Assembly (NCBI RefSeq): GCF_024834075.1
Contig: NZ_JANUXR010000008.1
Span: 62,001 to 126,000 of the forward strand
Length of the DNA: 64,000 nucleotides
Direction of reading: 5' to 3'
From: Corynebacterium sp. HS2168-gen11
Lineage (GTDB): Bacteria > Actinomycetota > Actinomycetes > Mycobacteriales > Mycobacteriaceae
Part shown: positions 29,934-39,700 of the stretch, in pieces
Layout: every line of letters begins with the position of its first letter
How positions within the stretch are numbered: the first letter of the stretch is position 1
Notes under the pieces: model-generated
What the model was told of the DNA's origin: nothing
Databases searched by the model: none
What the model saw: only the letters and a program-made list of their open reading frames with translations
Made by a program: the position numbers and the translations under genes

Positions 29934-31068
29934 CATAAGTAAATCTTTCAAGGATAGAAATAAATATACAGGACAAAATATAATATTAACATTACCTTCC
30001 TCTCAGATCAATCTATATTTTATTTGAAAATATTTACAATATTCAAAGATATATAACCATTCACTATTTCGCGTAGAAAACTTTCACTTCAAGATCATCC
30101 ATTCCGATCACCGTAACGTTACGCCTTTCTGTAAGACACAAAAACGTCTTTCATGAACCGCATTTCATGACATCAGTCAATAAACATTGAATAAAATGAG
30201 TGGCATATTTACACGAACATCGCCAGCCAATACAAGCAGAAAAGCCAGCAGCAGCGAGTGGACATAAACCACTATGGGCGCAGAGCTCCGAAAGTATCCA
30301 ATATTCAACACTGGTACTCCCAACATGGACTACACATAACAAACCGAAGTCACGTTTACAGCGACCAACAATCGTAGGCAAACATCAGGAACGGATACAC
30401 GCGACCAGATACTCATCATGGTTTCTTGTTCTGAGATCCAGTTGGAACAAGAACGCGGAGGAACTAGGAATACCACAACAAACGGCTAGGTACTACAAGC
30501 AGCGCTTCAAAGGCTGATGACGTATAGCATGTTATGAAGAGTAGCTGCAGGAACTTTCTGGTGTTTTACTGACAGCCAGTACCCAAACTTTAGAACACAG
30601 ATTGCAATGAGAAGCGGAGAAAATGATAGAGCAAACAAAGGACTGTAAGGAGCCATGTTTTCATGAGCATTAGTTTCGCTCATACTTTATTAAATAAATT
30701 TATTCGCTATGCATACGTATAACGAAGCAATGGTATCTTTAGCCATCTTTTCAAGTGCGATGGAAACCTTTACTTCCTTACTTCTCTATGCGCTCTTGAA
30801 AAGAGCAGTACCGTGAAGATACATCTCCGGGCGAAGCAATAATTCATTAATTGCTCATTTCCGAAACTTCTCTTTCCCTTTTGCTTTTGCAAATCCCATA
30901 ACCCGTTATGTTGCATAGACGGTTGCCAATCCGCGTACAAACGTCACACCATATACGCTCGAAGATGCTTGCGGATCTGCTGCTATCAACCTTGAGAAGT
31001 TCGCGAAAAATTTCCCGAGGCTCGGTGAAAACTATCTGCTTAGCGTTGTTGTGACGGGCCTGTCGGGT
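29934..31068. other. 1.1 kb without a convincing gene
   Basis: AT-rich DNA. A plus-strand frame near 30200-30517 ends in a segment resembling a helix-turn-helix (AEELGIPQQTARYYKQRF) and might be the remnant of a transposase or regulator, but it has no credible start and unnatural composition upstream. Confidence 0.35.
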
Positions 31069-31176
31069 TCATGAAGCACCAATTGCAGAGCCCGTTGCAA
31101 TGCCTGCCGTAACGAGAAGCGCACGACGTGAGGGATGAGAAACGATCTTCTTTTCGTTGTACGTGAGCAGGAGCAC
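31069..31176 (-). pseudogene. Fragment with twin-arginine-like signal peptide
   Basis: A 35-codon frame from a GTG at 31176 reads into SRRALLVTAGIATGSAIGAS and then stops. That string is a convincing export signal (RR, hydrophobic core, A-x-A type end) with nothing behind it, so this is probably the broken start of a lost exported protein. It could also be chance. Confidence 0.25.
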
Positions 31177-31302
31177 GTTTCAAAAAGAACACGACGGGCA
31201 GTTTCGACGTGTATATACACGCAGACAGATCACGCAAAACTAAAACATCCTCGGTTTCGTTCCTAAGCGCGTACCTTGATTTCCATTACGTCATCGCTAG
31301 TA

Positions 31303-31680
31303 TCACTGTTCTTTGAGATTCTGCACAGCTTCGTAAATGGTAGTTCTCGGATTATCCAGACGATACTGCCGAACTTCCTGCGGAGTGGGATTATCTGCAG
31401 CACTGTCCGCCTGCGTCTTCGGCGCAGGATCATCATACTTCCAGAACCAGAGGAAAAGCGTTGCTGCCAGTGCACACACTGAGGCATTAAGGAGCTCTCC
31501 AGCAAACCCGAATGATACAGCCGCAATAAATAATAGGAATCCGCCGCTTCGGATAAGTATCTTCTCCATCATTTCTCTCACATTCTCAGTAGGCACAGCG
31601 GGATTAGCCGAAGCATTCGTTGCGGATACTGTTACCACCAAAGTAACTCACAATAGTTGAGTAATGAGCTTTTGCCGCAT
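31303..31680 (-). pseudogene. Two-helix membrane protein with in-frame stop in the leader
   Basis: From the ATG at 31680 the frame reads MRQKLITQLL, then TGA (31650-31648), then VTLVVTVSATNASA and on into a protein with two hydrophobic helices (SGGFLLFIAAVSFGFAG and SVCALAATLFLWFW) and a charged tail ending AVQNLKEQ. Across the stop the leader is a good signal peptide, so the gene appears to be interrupted by one nonsense codon. A downstream ATG at 31572, with GAGAG just before it, could still start a leaderless 89-residue version. Signal plus two helices recalls pilin-like VirB2/TrbC topology, but no sequence match was recognised. Confidence 0.5.
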
Positions 31681-32403
31681 GAGCTGAACAAACACTCCTT
31701 GTGTCATTCATAATAGTAGGCATGCAGTTACCAAAATGCAGTAAAGACAAAAATATTTCCATACAGCTATTTTTATAAAATTTCCTACCACAACATTAGG
31801 CACTTTCGGGTATTTTTACAGTTCGTTATGTTCCTAGTATTGATACCTCAATCAGAGTTAGAACGAGAGCCCGCGTGACGAACAGATAAAACCTTAGAAA
31901 AGTTTTGCACTTTTGAGCGAGGCACAATTATAAAATCAGCCACCGTCACGACAACCGCACATTGCTTGACGACGTCATCCTCTAACCTAAAATGAAACCA
32001 CGAACCTGCAATGTACTAAAAGCGGTACGCCGTAGGCCGATGTCCAATACCAACGACAATCACGCTTGTGTCTGCCATCATTTCGGCAACAATGCAGCAG
32101 CCACCGACACACCAACACCACAATCTAAACTCATTAGCCGCAATTGCATTACTCCGATTGCGCAGATCAACCAATCTCGCTCCAAGCCCTCGGCACGCCC
32201 AACCATCCTTGTTATGTTTCACGGACAACCTCTTGAAAGCATGTCTCATGTCACTTACAGCACGAAATATCACACCATTGACACAGGCATGGGCGGTCCC
32301 GCAAATCAAGCATCAGCGACTGGCACTCGGTGAGATCACCCTCCTTTTCTGCGCCAACTACTGCTCAATCTCCAGATACACACTGTTTCAGGCAGGAGCT
32401 ATC
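31681..32403. other. Gene-poor stretch
   Basis: About 720 bp. Holds one copy of GCTTGACGACG (31964-31974). Frames on both strands near 32000-32330 lack ribosome sites and recognisable domains. Confidence 0.35.
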
Positions 32404-32769
32404 ATGCAAACAGTCTCAAAAAAGCAAGCATTTCTAGCAACGCTATCTTACTTAGCAATCCACAGCGGATGCACCTTGTTGTCGACGTACAGGCAACAAG
32501 GAGACTATCTAGCAGTTGAAAACCTATTTATATGGCTCAGCTCTTTAACCGTCGGTCTGATCGGAATTATCTATTTGGTCGTGTTAAAAAATTTCCGCAT
32601 CACTTTGCTGTACGCTGTTCCGACAATAGTCTTTGTCATCGCCACTTCTTTCATCACCGCGTCTTCAGTTTCACGAGTCCTCAACCTAATTTTGTTCTGC
32701 ATATTACTGCTGGCCACCTGGTATCAACAGTCTCAGACTCAGAAACAACCTTTGAGTGAACGTGCCTAA
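32404..32769 (+). CDS. Small four-helix membrane protein
   Basis: 121 residues from the ATG at 32404, which has AGGAG five bases upstream; the open frame extends further upstream but that part looks noncoding. Four hydrophobic helices are expected (about 10-28, 43-63, 68-88, 93-112), with a short polar C-terminus (QQSQTQKQPLSERA). No family recognised. It lies alone between gene-poor stretches; possible transport-accessory or immunity-type protein, but nothing in the sequence settles this. Confidence 0.65.
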   Translation: MQTVSKKQAFLATLSYLAIHSGCTLLSTYRQQGDYLAVENLFIWLSSLTVGLIGIIYLVVLKNFRITLLYAVPTIVFVIATSFITASSVSRVLNLILFCILLLATWYQQSQTQKQPLSERA

Positions 32770-33528
32770 ATTGTGTGCGTGCCACCTTCACTCTTGCATA
32801 AACAACTCAACCTTAAAAACTCAAAACTAACCTGTTTGAAACCCATTGATTACCCTTGCCTAGTTTGAAGTCCCTTCACGCAATCTTACGTGTGACCATC
32901 TACCCGGTAACAACGCATTCACAGCAAATACAAGGTAACTTCGAGAACCAAGTCATAACCAGGCAAATCACCTGTCTCCTCGAACAAATTTCGCTCTTGA
33001 CTGATTGCTACGGTACACACATCGTCCTCGCGGTCAGCGTTCAACCTGCACTGTGAAAACACAGAACACCCACGATGATCCGCCGCCATTATAGAGACTA
33101 CAGGCCCTATTGACTTTGCTTATCGACGCTTTCTCCCGGTGGGCATACCTCAGAAGCACTCAATGACCAGCTAGATCGCACCGGATTGCAACAAAACGGC
33201 TAGAAGTTTTGCCTTAAACATATCCATCCAACGTTGCAAGAATCATGTTTCCCATGATAAAGTATTTATAAAATAGTACTTTTAATGCAGTAAGGATAAA
33301 AATCAAGAAGCACTCGTAGATTACCCGTTTAACATTTAGACGACAATCAACACGACAAAATAAGTTATTGCAGCATCATGTGCTCTTAAATGCATTCTCC
33401 GCCTTCTCGTGTATCACGACTGTAGACAATCATTTTTCGGAGCTATGGTTTTCGATTCTTAAATCGCTCCTTTGATGAGCGTATGCCGTTTTATTATCGT
33501 CACCATACAATTACTGAAAGAGATTATC
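32770..33528. other. Gene-poor stretch before the M48 protease gene
   Basis: About 760 bp, AT-rich toward the right end, with no convincing frame. It presumably includes the promoter of the protease gene, but I could not pick one with confidence. Confidence 0.35.
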
Positions 33529-34392
33529 ATGACAAATCTTCCACAACAAACTCCTACAGCAGGACCAAGTATCAAAGAACTCCGTCACTGGGCCGAGATG
33601 CCATTTATTTGGCTTGGAATCATACTGACCGCAATTGCCGTAGCCAGTGTTTTCATTCTCTTGAGCGTTGGTGCTGAGCTTGACGAAGATGCCGCGCTGA
33701 TCATGACGGCATTGCTCATCCCTATTTTCGCTGGTGTCGTTTTAGTGCGCCACATGTATTGGACCAAGATCACGAACAGCGTAGAGATGAACGAGCATCA
33801 ATTTCCTGAAGCTTATAAAATCTACCTTGACGTAGCCACTCGCATGGGCTTCGGTGGAGAAGGTAACCCACCTGTTCCTCGTCTATACCTCGAAAATGGC
33901 ATGGGCGGCATGAACGCTTTCGCTGCGAAGTGTAATTTTTCGGATAAATATGTGGTCATCACATCTGACTTGATGGATCTAGCCTACGCACACGGCGACT
34001 TCGACATCCTTGAATTCGTGTTCGCTCACGAACTCGGCCATGTGAAGTGCGGCCATGTCAATCTCTGGCGTTTGGCAGTCAATCCTGTAATGACCTTGGT
34101 GCGTCTTCAAGCTACAATGACCCGCGCCACCGAATACACTGCAGACCGTTGCGCAAGCTACTATGTGGAACCACATAAGGCGATGGGAATGATTGGACTT
34201 TATGCTGGTAAAAACATGTCGCACCGTGTCGACATCGATGAGTACTTTGCATCAATCGAAAACCATAAAGACAGCTGGTGGATCGTTGTAGCCAACTTCC
34301 TTGCCGATCACGCAGTCGGCTGGCGTCGCATGCAAACCCTGAAGCGCTGCATCGATGAAAAAACGTGGGACATCCACGGTAAAATGCTCTAA
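33529..34392 (+). CDS. M48-type membrane metalloprotease
   Basis: 287 residues from the ATG at 33529, preceded by GAAAGAG. Two transmembrane helices (about 26-48 and 55-76) come first, then the catalytic domain with HELGH at 167-171 (zinc ligands His167 and His171, catalytic Glu168) and the third ligand Glu202 in TEYTADRCA, as in HtpX/Ste24-like proteases. It is shorter at the C-terminus than HtpX. Probably cleaves membrane or exported proteins. It is the best-preserved gene of the accessory island. Confidence 0.85.
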   Translation: MTNLPQQTPTAGPSIKELRHWAEMPFIWLGIILTAIAVASVFILLSVGAELDEDAALIMTALLIPIFAGVVLVRHMYWTKITNSVEMNEHQFPEAYKIYLDVATRMGFGGEGNPPVPRLYLENGMGGMNAFAAKCNFSDKYVVITSDLMDLAYAHGDFDILEFVFAHELGHVKCGHVNLWRLAVNPVMTLVRLQATMTRATEYTADRCASYYVEPHKAMGMIGLYAGKNMSHRVDIDEYFASIENHKDSWWIVVANFLADHAVGWRRMQTLKRCIDEKTWDIHGKML

Positions 34393-34537
34393 GCATTGGT
34401 GAGAATTGGAATGACGTTCTTAGCGCTCTCATCGTTCGCTCGAATTAACGTTATATATCGTTGATAGATTACTGCTTGTAAAATGAGCTCATCACGAATG
34501 CAAGTGCACCATTCCTAAAAATTACCCCTAGTACCAT

Positions 34538-34595
34538 AAACTGCTCTCCATTCATTGGACTGAGAAATCAGATACCGAATAGTGGAGAGCAGTTT
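34538..34595. repeat. Inverted repeat between the protease gene and the broken gene
   Basis: AAACTGCTCTCCA (34538-34550) pairs perfectly with TGGAGAGCAGTTT (34583-34595) across a 32-base loop. It may act as the protease terminator; the T-run after it is short and the next ribosome site begins 9 bp later. Confidence 0.6.
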
Positions 34596-34612
34596 TGGAT
34601 TGTCAGGGGTAC

Positions 34613-35084
34613 ATGAATGCCGACTATATGCCTATCTTCGGCAGTCGCAACGCCCCCCCCCTGAACGGGAGTGGAAGGACATTCAAGCGCGGTATGGCGG
34701 TCATAGTAGAAATAAGAAGTACCTGCTTATGTTGACAGGTGGGATTAGGTTGAGCGTTGACAGATTCGTTGAGACCGATGCTGGGATTGCTGAAGTGGCT
34801 GATGTCTTACGTGTACAACCTTTCATAAAGGATCGAGTTTTTGAAATATCTCATACCCAGATGTCTTTGCTTACAGCAGAGGACGACTTGATTCAGCTTT
34901 TTACGATTTGAAGTTTCGTGAGGATGAATACGAAACTTTTATCGTTATACCCGGAAAAGATGATCTACAGGCCAGAATATTTGAGGCCTTGAAAGTGTTG
35001 CCCTACAAGACGACGTTGTGCGGAGAGTATGACGACGACGTTGTTTTTATTCCAGATAATGTTCGGCCAGCACAAACTACCTAA
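34613..35084 (+). pseudogene. Unknown protein gene with poly-C and poly-T frameshifts
   Basis: An ATG at 34613 with AGGGG upstream begins MNADYMPIFGSRNAPP and hits a stop right after a run of eight C (34653-34660). With seven C the frame would continue as PEREWKDIQARYGGHSRNKK and on to TAEDDLIQLF; a second break at a run of five T (near 34898-34905) hides a further 60 codons, YDLKFREDEYETF to DNVRPAQTT, ending at 35084. Together they give about 155 residues of a soluble alpha/beta-looking protein that I do not recognise. A strong terminator follows directly, so the whole unit was once a gene. Confidence 0.6.
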
Positions 35085-35097
35085 ACCTTCAGAGTTT

Positions 35098-35130
35098 AAC
35101 CCCAGTATCCCTGTCGCGGGAACTGGGGTT
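35098..35130 (+). terminator. Terminator after the broken gene
   Basis: AACCCCAGT (35098-35106) pairs with ACTGGGGTT (35122-35130), with an inner TCCC/GGGA helix, and a TTT end. Confidence 0.75.
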
Positions 35131-35880
35131 TCCCATACCTACAAACAATGAAAGAGAATAAATCGTCGGTAATGCTGGCACAATGGCTGGTCAACACGAT
35201 AAACACCTCGATCCTAGCTGCCTCATGTCATGCACAGACAATAGTTCCTAACGAGCAAACACCGCATAGGCTTTCGCAGCCACGACTTGCATCAATCTGT
35301 ATTCACTTCGCAAGTCAGAGCGTCACGACATCGCCCAATCAAACTTCTTGTGCGTTTTCCTTTTATCACACCGTGCACCGAAAACCTGACGCACGGTACA
35401 GCTAAAGAAAACATCAAAATACTGTCGCAATTCATGCACTACACCTGTTCCAATCACCAGAGCAACGCCTTCGCATCAACAACCCGCACAATAACTCACA
35501 TAAACCCACATTGCACTTCAAAATGTCCGATTCTGTTTGTTATTTTTGTACTTTTTATACGGTGCAGCGAGTATCACAGTGCCTATTTTTTGATAGCTAC
35601 TTCACTTTTTACTACATATCGATGGAATATCATACACATTTTATGCAAGTGAACTGGCAATATATTAAAAACACAACCGATATCAAGCATAGTATTCAAA
35701 CTAGGTTCAAGTGTACACAACTGATGTCCGATGTCTTCCGATTGTGGTTTGCTTTTCTGTTGGAACAGGCGCACCATTGTATTCATAGCGCACACCAGCG
35801 CCCCGCAGGATCAAGTTCAAAAATGTTTTTAAGAACCTGCGGACAGAACAGAATGTATTAAACAGAAAGAGTTACAGATC
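35131..35880. other. AT-rich gene-poor stretch
   Basis: About 750 bp. Frames near 35148-35405 and 35511-35861 have no ribosome sites and read like noncoding sequence. The right end must hold the promoter of the 46-codon gene. Confidence 0.35.
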
Positions 35881-36021
35881 ATGATCAACCGCAACGGCTT
35901 CTTCGCTTCCTTGGTTGCAGGTCTTCCTTTCGTCGTAACTGACTCCGAAGATCACGAGACCAACAACCACGCACAGGTTGCATTCGCATCCTCTGCTGCA
36001 TCTATCCAGACCATGTTCTAA
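35881..36021 (+). CDS. Small protein of 46 residues
   Basis: ATG at 35881, with GAAAGAG 10 bases upstream, begins MINRNGFFASLVAGLPFVV and ends SAASIQTMF. Codon choice is strongly biased to C-ending codons (AAC, TTC, ATC, GAC), like the highly expressed ppa and porin genes and unlike the DNA around it. A clear terminator starts 17 bp after the stop, so this is an independent, probably abundant transcript. The first third is hydrophobic, the rest Ala/Ser-rich. Corynebacteria make several similarly small mycomembrane proteins (PorA, PorH, ProtX, some O-mycoloylated on Ser); membership in that group is only a guess. Confidence 0.7.
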   Translation: MINRNGFFASLVAGLPFVVTDSEDHETNNHAQVAFASSAASIQTMF

Positions 36022-36036
36022 TAGCTGCACCGTAGT

Positions 36037-36069
36037 AGCCCTCCATCAGACACCTGATGCGAGGGTTTT
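36037..36069 (+). terminator. Terminator of the 46-codon gene
   Basis: CCCTC-CATCAG (36039-36049) pairs with CTGATG-GAGGG (36054-36065, one bulged C), followed by TTTTCTTTTT. Confidence 0.85.
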
Positions 36070-36131
36070 CTTTTTCCCCATTTTCTCCCGACTTCCGCCA
36101 ATTGTGACACCTACCGTGGCCAATGGCTCAT

Positions 36132-36172
36132 TTGACAATAGTTTCCCATCATTGGGCATACCCCACTAAGAT
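36132..36172 (+). promoter_or_regulatory. marR promoter region
   Basis: TTGACA at 36132-36137 and a TAAGAT at 36167-36172 only 7 bp before the ATG, which would make a leaderless transcript. CCCATCATTGGG (36145-36156) is a dyad in between and could be the autoregulatory operator. Confidence 0.35.
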
Positions 36173-36179
36173 AGGCACT

Positions 36180-36644
36180 ATGGCACTTTTTGAAATCCCG
36201 ACGGCTTTGCTGGAGTCACCGTCGTTCCAGCTCGAACGACTGCGCCGACGCACCCGTGATGCAGTTGAAGCACAGCTGAGCCAGAAAAAAGTGTCGCTCC
36301 GTGAATACTGGGTACTGTCTTGCCTGATGAATACCGACGCCACCAGCCAGACCGCATTATGCGAACTGCTTGCCGTCGATGCCTCTGATATGGTCCGACT
36401 CATCGATTCCTTGGAAAAGAAAAACTGGGTCAAACGCGAACGAGATCCAAAAGATCGGCGTCGTCAAATTGTGCGCGCCACGAAAAAAGGCCACAAGGCT
36501 CAGGCTGAGCTTGCCAGCTTAGTCAGTGAAGCCGAGCATTCCGCGCTCTACGAATCCACGCACAAACAGCTCAAACACCTACGTAAATTAGCAGACGCAA
36601 TTTTCGACGCAGAACTCGACGCCCAACGCGAATCCGAAGCCTAA
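36180..36644 (+). CDS. MarR family transcriptional regulator
   Basis: 154-residue winged-helix repressor. The helix-turn-helix (about 50-75: TALCELLAVDASDMVRLIDSLEKK) is followed by the wing signature RERDPKDRRRQIVRATKKG. ATG at 36180 is chosen; an upstream in-frame ATG at 36123 would add an unlikely N-terminus and overlap the promoter. It lies 96 bp before, and in the same direction as, the Pls-like synthetase gene and is the obvious candidate regulator of it. Confidence 0.88.
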   Translation: MALFEIPTALLESPSFQLERLRRRTRDAVEAQLSQKKVSLREYWVLSCLMNTDATSQTALCELLAVDASDMVRLIDSLEKKNWVKRERDPKDRRRQIVRATKKGHKAQAELASLVSEAEHSALYESTHKQLKHLRKLADAIFDAELDAQRESEA

Positions 36645-36740
36645 TACTTTCGGCGCAGCACGTGATTCACGTCCAAGGAATATTCAAACCTTCGCTACAC
36701 TCAAGTTCATTACCTGTTCACAACGCGTGTGTCGAAAGCT

Positions 36741-39700
36741 ATGAGTATCCCCACAATTTTCCCGCAATATTTGCGTAGCGACGAAGCCAGTCCACCAAGT
36801 TCCTTAATAGAGTGTTTTCAGGCAACCGTGCATGCCTACCCTGATGCCGCCGCCCTCGACGATGGCACCATCATCACTTATCAAGAGCTCTGGACGGCCA
36901 TGCAAGACTATGCCGCCAACTTGCACGCCTTAGGCATTCGCCGGGGCGATCGGATTGGGGTCCGCCTTGCCTCTGGTTCGAATGAGTTGTATACCGCCAT
37001 CTTAGGAATCTTGTACGCCGGTGCAGCGTATGTGCCTGTGGATGCCGATGATCCTGAAGAACGCGCCACGATAGTATTCGAACAGGCAGATGTGAATGCC
37101 ATTATTACCAACAGTGGCATCACGCTCGTACACACAACAGTTGATGGGGATACCGCGCTACCTACACCTGATGACGATGCATGGATTATTTTTACGTCTG
37201 GTTCAACTGGTCTTCCGAAAGGTGTTGCGGTTACTCATCGCAGCGCAGCGGCGTTTGTTGCCGCTGAAGCACAATTATTTTGCCAATCCCAACCCCTGGG
37301 CCCCGATGATCGCGTATTAGCAGGATTATCCGTTGCATTCGACGCAAGCTGTGAAGAAATGTGGCTAGCCTGGGCGCATGGCGGCTGTTTAGTGCCTGCA
37401 CCACGCGCATTAGTACGCAGTGGCATGGATCTTGGCCCGTGGCTGATTCGACGCGCAATTACTGTAATTTCGACAGTCCCAACGCTGGCTGGTTTGTGGC
37501 CAGCAGAAGCCCTCGATCAGGTTCGACTCCTCATCTTCGGCGGAGAAGCCTGCCCACCAGAGCTAGTTACCAAACTTGCAACCAAGGATCGAGAAGTATG
37601 GAACACCTATGGGCCAACTGAGGCAACCGTCGTCGCCTGTGCTGCACGGTTATACCCAAACCAAGAAGTTTCAATTGGATTACCACTTGCCGGATGGGAT
37701 TTAGCAGTCGTTGATGCATCCGGCCAACCTGTTGCATACGGGCAGGCAGGTGAGCTCATTATTGGCGGCGTAGGCTTAGCGCGATATTTAGATCCAATAA
37801 AAGATCAGCAACGCTACGCTGCTTTACCTGCTTTAGGGTGGCAGCGCGCCTACCGCACCGGCGATCACGTTCGCCTAGAGCCAGATGGTTTGTATTTTCA
37901 AGGCCGACTCGACGATCAAGTCAAAATCGGTGGTCGCCGCATTGAGTTAGGCGAAGTCGAAAGCTATTTACAGCAACTCGATGGAATTGCCACCGCAACT
38001 GTGGTGGTGCAAAATCAGCACGCCAACCCTACCCTCGTGGCATATCTTACGCTGCAAGCATCAGCAATCTTTGATCATCACAGCATTGTGGCACAGCTTC
38101 GTACACAACTTCCTGCGGCCTTAATACCACAGCTGCATGTCATGGACTCACTCCCTGTGACCACCGCTGGCAAAGTAAATAAACGAGCACTGCCTTGGCC
38201 ACTTCCCACACACGAACTTGATACCTCACGTTTGACAAGCACCGAAGCCTGGCTGGCAACAATTTGGGCACAACACCTCGGTGTACCACCAAACAATTCC
38301 GATGATGATTTCTTTGCCTTAGGCGGAACCTCATTAGCTGCAGCACTGGTTGTTGGCGATATTCGCCAGCGCTATCCACATCTGAGTGTGCGCGAACTCT
38401 ACGATCATCCACGCCTTGCCACTCTTGCAGCACATCTTGAAGCCACGGAACCTGCGCCAGCTACCAACACGCGCGTGGTTGCACCCGTACCGCTGCGAAC
38501 TCGCATCCTCCAATTTCTGCTCCAACCAGTGTTCATGGCTCTACGCGGCACAATCTGGTTGACATGGCTTTTACTTGGGCTCAACCTCGCAAACCTGGCT
38601 GGCGTCAATTTCGCATGGCATACATCCTGGTACACGCTCGGAATCTTAAGTTTGCTCTTCTTAACTCCACCAGGGCGCTTATGGTTTGGCGGCGTGCTCG
38701 TGCGCACAATTATGTGGAAGATTTCACCTGGCCGGTATCCGCGCGGTGGCAGTGTGCATCTTCGCCTCTGGGCTGCCGAACGGCTCTCGGATCTTTCAGG
38801 TGTACGAGGATTAACCGGATCGGTATGGGTGAATTATTATGCCCGCATCTTAGGTGTCCAGATTGGCCAACATGTGCACTTACACACCTTGCCGCCGGTC
38901 ACGGGACTGCTTAATATTGGGGATTTTGCCGCCATTGAACCTGAAGTTGATCTCAGTGGGCACTGGCTCGATGGCGATGAACTGGTTATTGGCAGCATCA
39001 GCATTGGTGCCGATGCGCGAATTGGGACGCGCAGCATCATTGGTCCAGACTGCACAATTGGTGAATTAGCCCATATTGAAGCAGGTTCTGCCCTTCGTGC
39101 CGGCACAACCGTTCCCGCGTATAAACGTTTTTCCGGATCTCCTGCCCATAAAACAGGGCGCGCGCATCATCGCTTCCCATCCGAACATGCACCGCATGGA
39201 AAAATATGGGTGCCAATTTTTGGCCTCAGTGCCATGCTGCTCGCCGCTCTGCCACTGATTGCCATAACAGCAGGAGGCAGTGCCATAATCGCCATCCAAC
39301 AATACGCGTTTCGCACAGATACAATGGCCCTTGTCTGGCTCAGCCCGCTAGGAGCGCTCATTGGCTATGCCGTAATGCTGCTTGCAATCTGGTGTGGGGT
39401 TCGCATCTGCAGCTTCAAACTTCGCCCAGGTGTTTTCCCGGTACGCAGTCGCGCCGGCTGGCAAATCTGGTGTACCACCCGCCTAATGGACGAAGCGCGT
39501 ACCTGGTTATTCCCACTGTATGCCGCAACGCTTACCCCACTGTGGCTGCGCAGTCTCGGGGCCACCATTGGGCGCAACGTGGAAATTTCCACCGCACTAC
39601 TCATTCCATGCCTCACCACTATTAAGGAAGGCGCCTTCCTTGCCGACGACACCCTCATTGGCGGCTATGAACTCGGCGGTGGTTGGATCCGGGTGGAGCA

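Noticed and set aside
30200-30517. Plus-strand frame ending in a helix-turn-helix-like segment, possible transposase remnant
   Set aside because: No terminal inverted repeats or target duplications were seen, the upstream part has no protein character, and no start site fits. Kept only as a note.
32068-32403. N-terminal extension of the four-helix membrane protein
   Set aside because: The long frame is open by chance; AGGAG sits just before the internal ATG at 32404 and the upstream part is not protein-like.
35148-35861. Two plus-strand frames of 85 and 116 codons
   Set aside because: No ribosome sites, odd composition and no domain; read as noncoding AT-rich DNA.
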